Source: Podila epigama | Taxonomy: Eukaryota > Mortierellomycota > Mortierellomycetes > Mortierellales > Mortierellaceae | Direction of reading: 5' to 3' | Length of the DNA stretch: 13,195 nucleotides | Assembly: GCA_015679605.1 (NCBI GenBank) | Contig: JAAAVE010000383.1 | Coordinates: forward strand, 1 to 13,195 | The notes under the pieces: generated by a model | Seen by the model: the letters and a program-made list of their open reading frames with translations, nothing else | What the model was told of the DNA's origin: nothing | The model's database searches: none | Part shown: piece by piece, positions 12,601-13,195 of the stretch | How positions within the stretch are numbered: position 1 is the stretch's first letter | Layout of the letters: each line of letters opens with the position of its first letter | Translations under genes and position numbers: made by a program

Positions 12601-12746
12601 TCTTCCACATTGGTACCAAGGGAGATCGCCACGCCAAGGTCTTTGTGCGCGGGTCGACCAAGGAGGTTGCGGCTACGATTGACGGCGATACAGTTTCGTT
12701 TGCATTGACCAAAGGACAAGCGTACGTGATTCAACTGGACTCATAA
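9693..12746 (+). CDS. Secreted GH95-family glycoside hydrolase (alpha-L-fucosidase/galactosidase-like), three exons
   Basis: Exons 9693-10411, 10611-11306 and 11444-12746 join in phase to 905 residues. GH95 enzymes invert alpha-1,2-L-fucosyl or alpha-L-galactosyl linkages. Seen: a signal peptide (1-21, LLLTALLF core, likely cut after SLA); the N-terminal GH95 phrases FLIGNGKMQVLVSGG, LQLNDPSLWTGGP and YRRELDL; YTREHFCSFPD restored at the first junction; NVNLQMNYWLAE with the Asn pair N478/N480; SPSYSPEHG with the likely acid E609; LYPGHQL; GWPKVWRAALWARLGDG; and a C-terminal beta domain. Several N-glycosylation sequons (NYT, NFT, NMS, NKT, NLT) fit secretion. Odd points: the family motif QIDGNFG, which carries the catalytic Asp, is replaced by EEQTGIMG (about 772-779), and an Asp/Asn-rich insert lies at about 450-464. 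It may be inactive or altered in mechanism. The start was chosen because upstream in-frame ATGs read through repeats and give no signal peptide. Confidence 0.87.
10425..10452. repeat. 11-base tandem repeat in GH95 intron 1
   Basis: GTCAACTCATC occurs twice in tandem, followed by a partial third copy, just after the donor of intron 1 (10412-10610). Confidence 0.85.
11239..11284 (+). repeat. GAC/GAT-rich tract coding an acidic insert
   Basis: Repeated GAC, GAT and AAT codons at the end of GH95 exon 2 encode an Asp/Asn-rich segment immediately before the junction leading into the catalytic NxN motif. Relatives usually have a short PPW-type linker here. Confidence 0.75.
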
Positions 12747-12810
12747 GCGTGTCAGTTTCTAGTTATGACATTGCTCTCGCGCATCTTGCTTCTATACTAT
12801 CATACTATAT

Positions 12811-12816
12811 AATAAA
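12811..12816 (+). terminator. Candidate poly(A) signal for the GH95 gene
   Basis: AATAAA lies 65 bases after the GH95 stop codon, in an AT-rich context. Spacing and orientation are suitable for 3'-end formation. Confidence 0.6.
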
Positions 12817-12909
12817 ATACCGCGCAAAGCTCACAACGGTTGGTCATCGTCCTCCATGACAACCATTGTGCAGGGTTGTTTGTGACTGTCACTTTTGTCA
12901 CGAGGGTCA

Positions 12910-12951
12910 CAATCCCATTTTCAATCCCATTCTCAATCCCATTCTCAATCC
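12910..12951. repeat. 12-base tandem repeat, about 3.5 copies
   Basis: The unit CAATCCCATTCT is repeated from 12910 to 12951, the first copy with TT in place of CT and the last partial. It lies between GH95 and the partial right-edge gene. Confidence 0.85.
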
Positions 12952-13104
12952 ACTTCCTTTTTTTTTTCTTCAACTGAACATCGAATTCCGTTTCGGACAT
13001 TGCATCAGCAGCAATTAAAAAAAAAAAGAAAAGAAAAGAGTCATATCTCTTCCTTATCAAGCACAAAAAAATAACAAAAAAAAATACACTTCTCCTCCTT
13101 CCTC

Positions 13105-13195
13105 ATGTCAAGCGAATCTGCTTCGACGCAGGATCCCGCCAGGACAACTCATCCTGCGCCTGCAAGTGAACACCGAGAACCACCCAAAGCCTCAC
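13105..13195 (+). CDS. Probable start of a truncated gene, product unknown
   Basis: An open frame begins at ATG 13105 and runs to the window edge without a stop. It encodes about 30 residues rich in Ser, Thr, Pro, Ala and Glu (start MSSESASTQDPARTTHPAPA), as in a disordered N-terminus. Coding-like codon use and an upstream A-rich region resembling the other promoters support it. The base at -3 is C, weaker than in the other four genes, so the real start could differ. No family can be recognised from this fragment. Confidence 0.45.
   Translation, partial: MSSESASTQDPARTTHPAPASEHREPPKAS

Larger units (their letters stand above)
12747..13104. other. Intergenic region after GH95
   Basis: This 358-base gap holds the GH95 3' UTR, a 12-base tandem repeat, A/T homopolymers (about 12957-12967 and 13016-13084) and presumably the promoter of the gene starting near 13105. 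No gene is visible inside it. Confidence 0.6.

Overview
The window looks like a nuclear, intron-rich fungal genome segment. All four complete genes have spliceosomal introns (3, 9, 5 and 2), with GTAAGN/GTACGT-like donors, short pyrimidine-poor acceptors and many microsatellites in introns and leaders. Three proteins have fungal relatives: a PRMT3-type methyltransferase, an Ent1/Ent2-like epsin and a peroxisomal D-amino-acid oxidase. The high intron density and compact spacing would fit an early-diverging lineage such as Mucoromycota/Mortierellomycotina. That placement is inference only; no rRNA or other taxonomic marker is present.

Layout from left to right. (1) PRMT3-like protein arginine methyltransferase, + strand, four exons, 100-2396. 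(2) A convergent 3' region, 2397-2904, rich in A/T homopolymers. (3) Epsin (ENTH + two UIMs + Q/N-rich tail), - strand, ten exons, 6569-2905; one intron appears to be GC-AG. (4) A 622-base divergent promoter region, 6570-7191. (5) A D-amino-acid/D-aspartate oxidase ending in the peroxisomal signal SKL, + strand, six exons, 7192-9137. (6) A secreted GH95-family (alpha-L-fucosidase/alpha-L-galactosidase-like) protein, + strand, three exons, 9693-12746. (7) A probable start of another + strand gene at 13105, cut by the window edge.

I rebuilt each gene by joining exons so that splice phase and family-conserved residues agree across every junction: PRMT3 616 aa, epsin 593 aa, DAAO 379 aa, GH95 905 aa. 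The genes have unrelated jobs (ribosome/protein methylation, endocytosis, D-amino-acid catabolism, extracellular glycan hydrolysis), so this is ordinary genomic neighbourhood and not a functional cluster. I found no mobile element, CRISPR array, tRNA/rRNA gene or novel multi-gene system.

The most interesting signals are: a GH95 protein that lacks the expected catalytic Asp motif; oriented, G-poor CATT-repeat 5' leaders shared by three of the four genes; CA repeats biased to the sense strand of introns; a GC-AG intron forced by reading phase; and Prk1-type phosphorylation motifs in the epsin tail.
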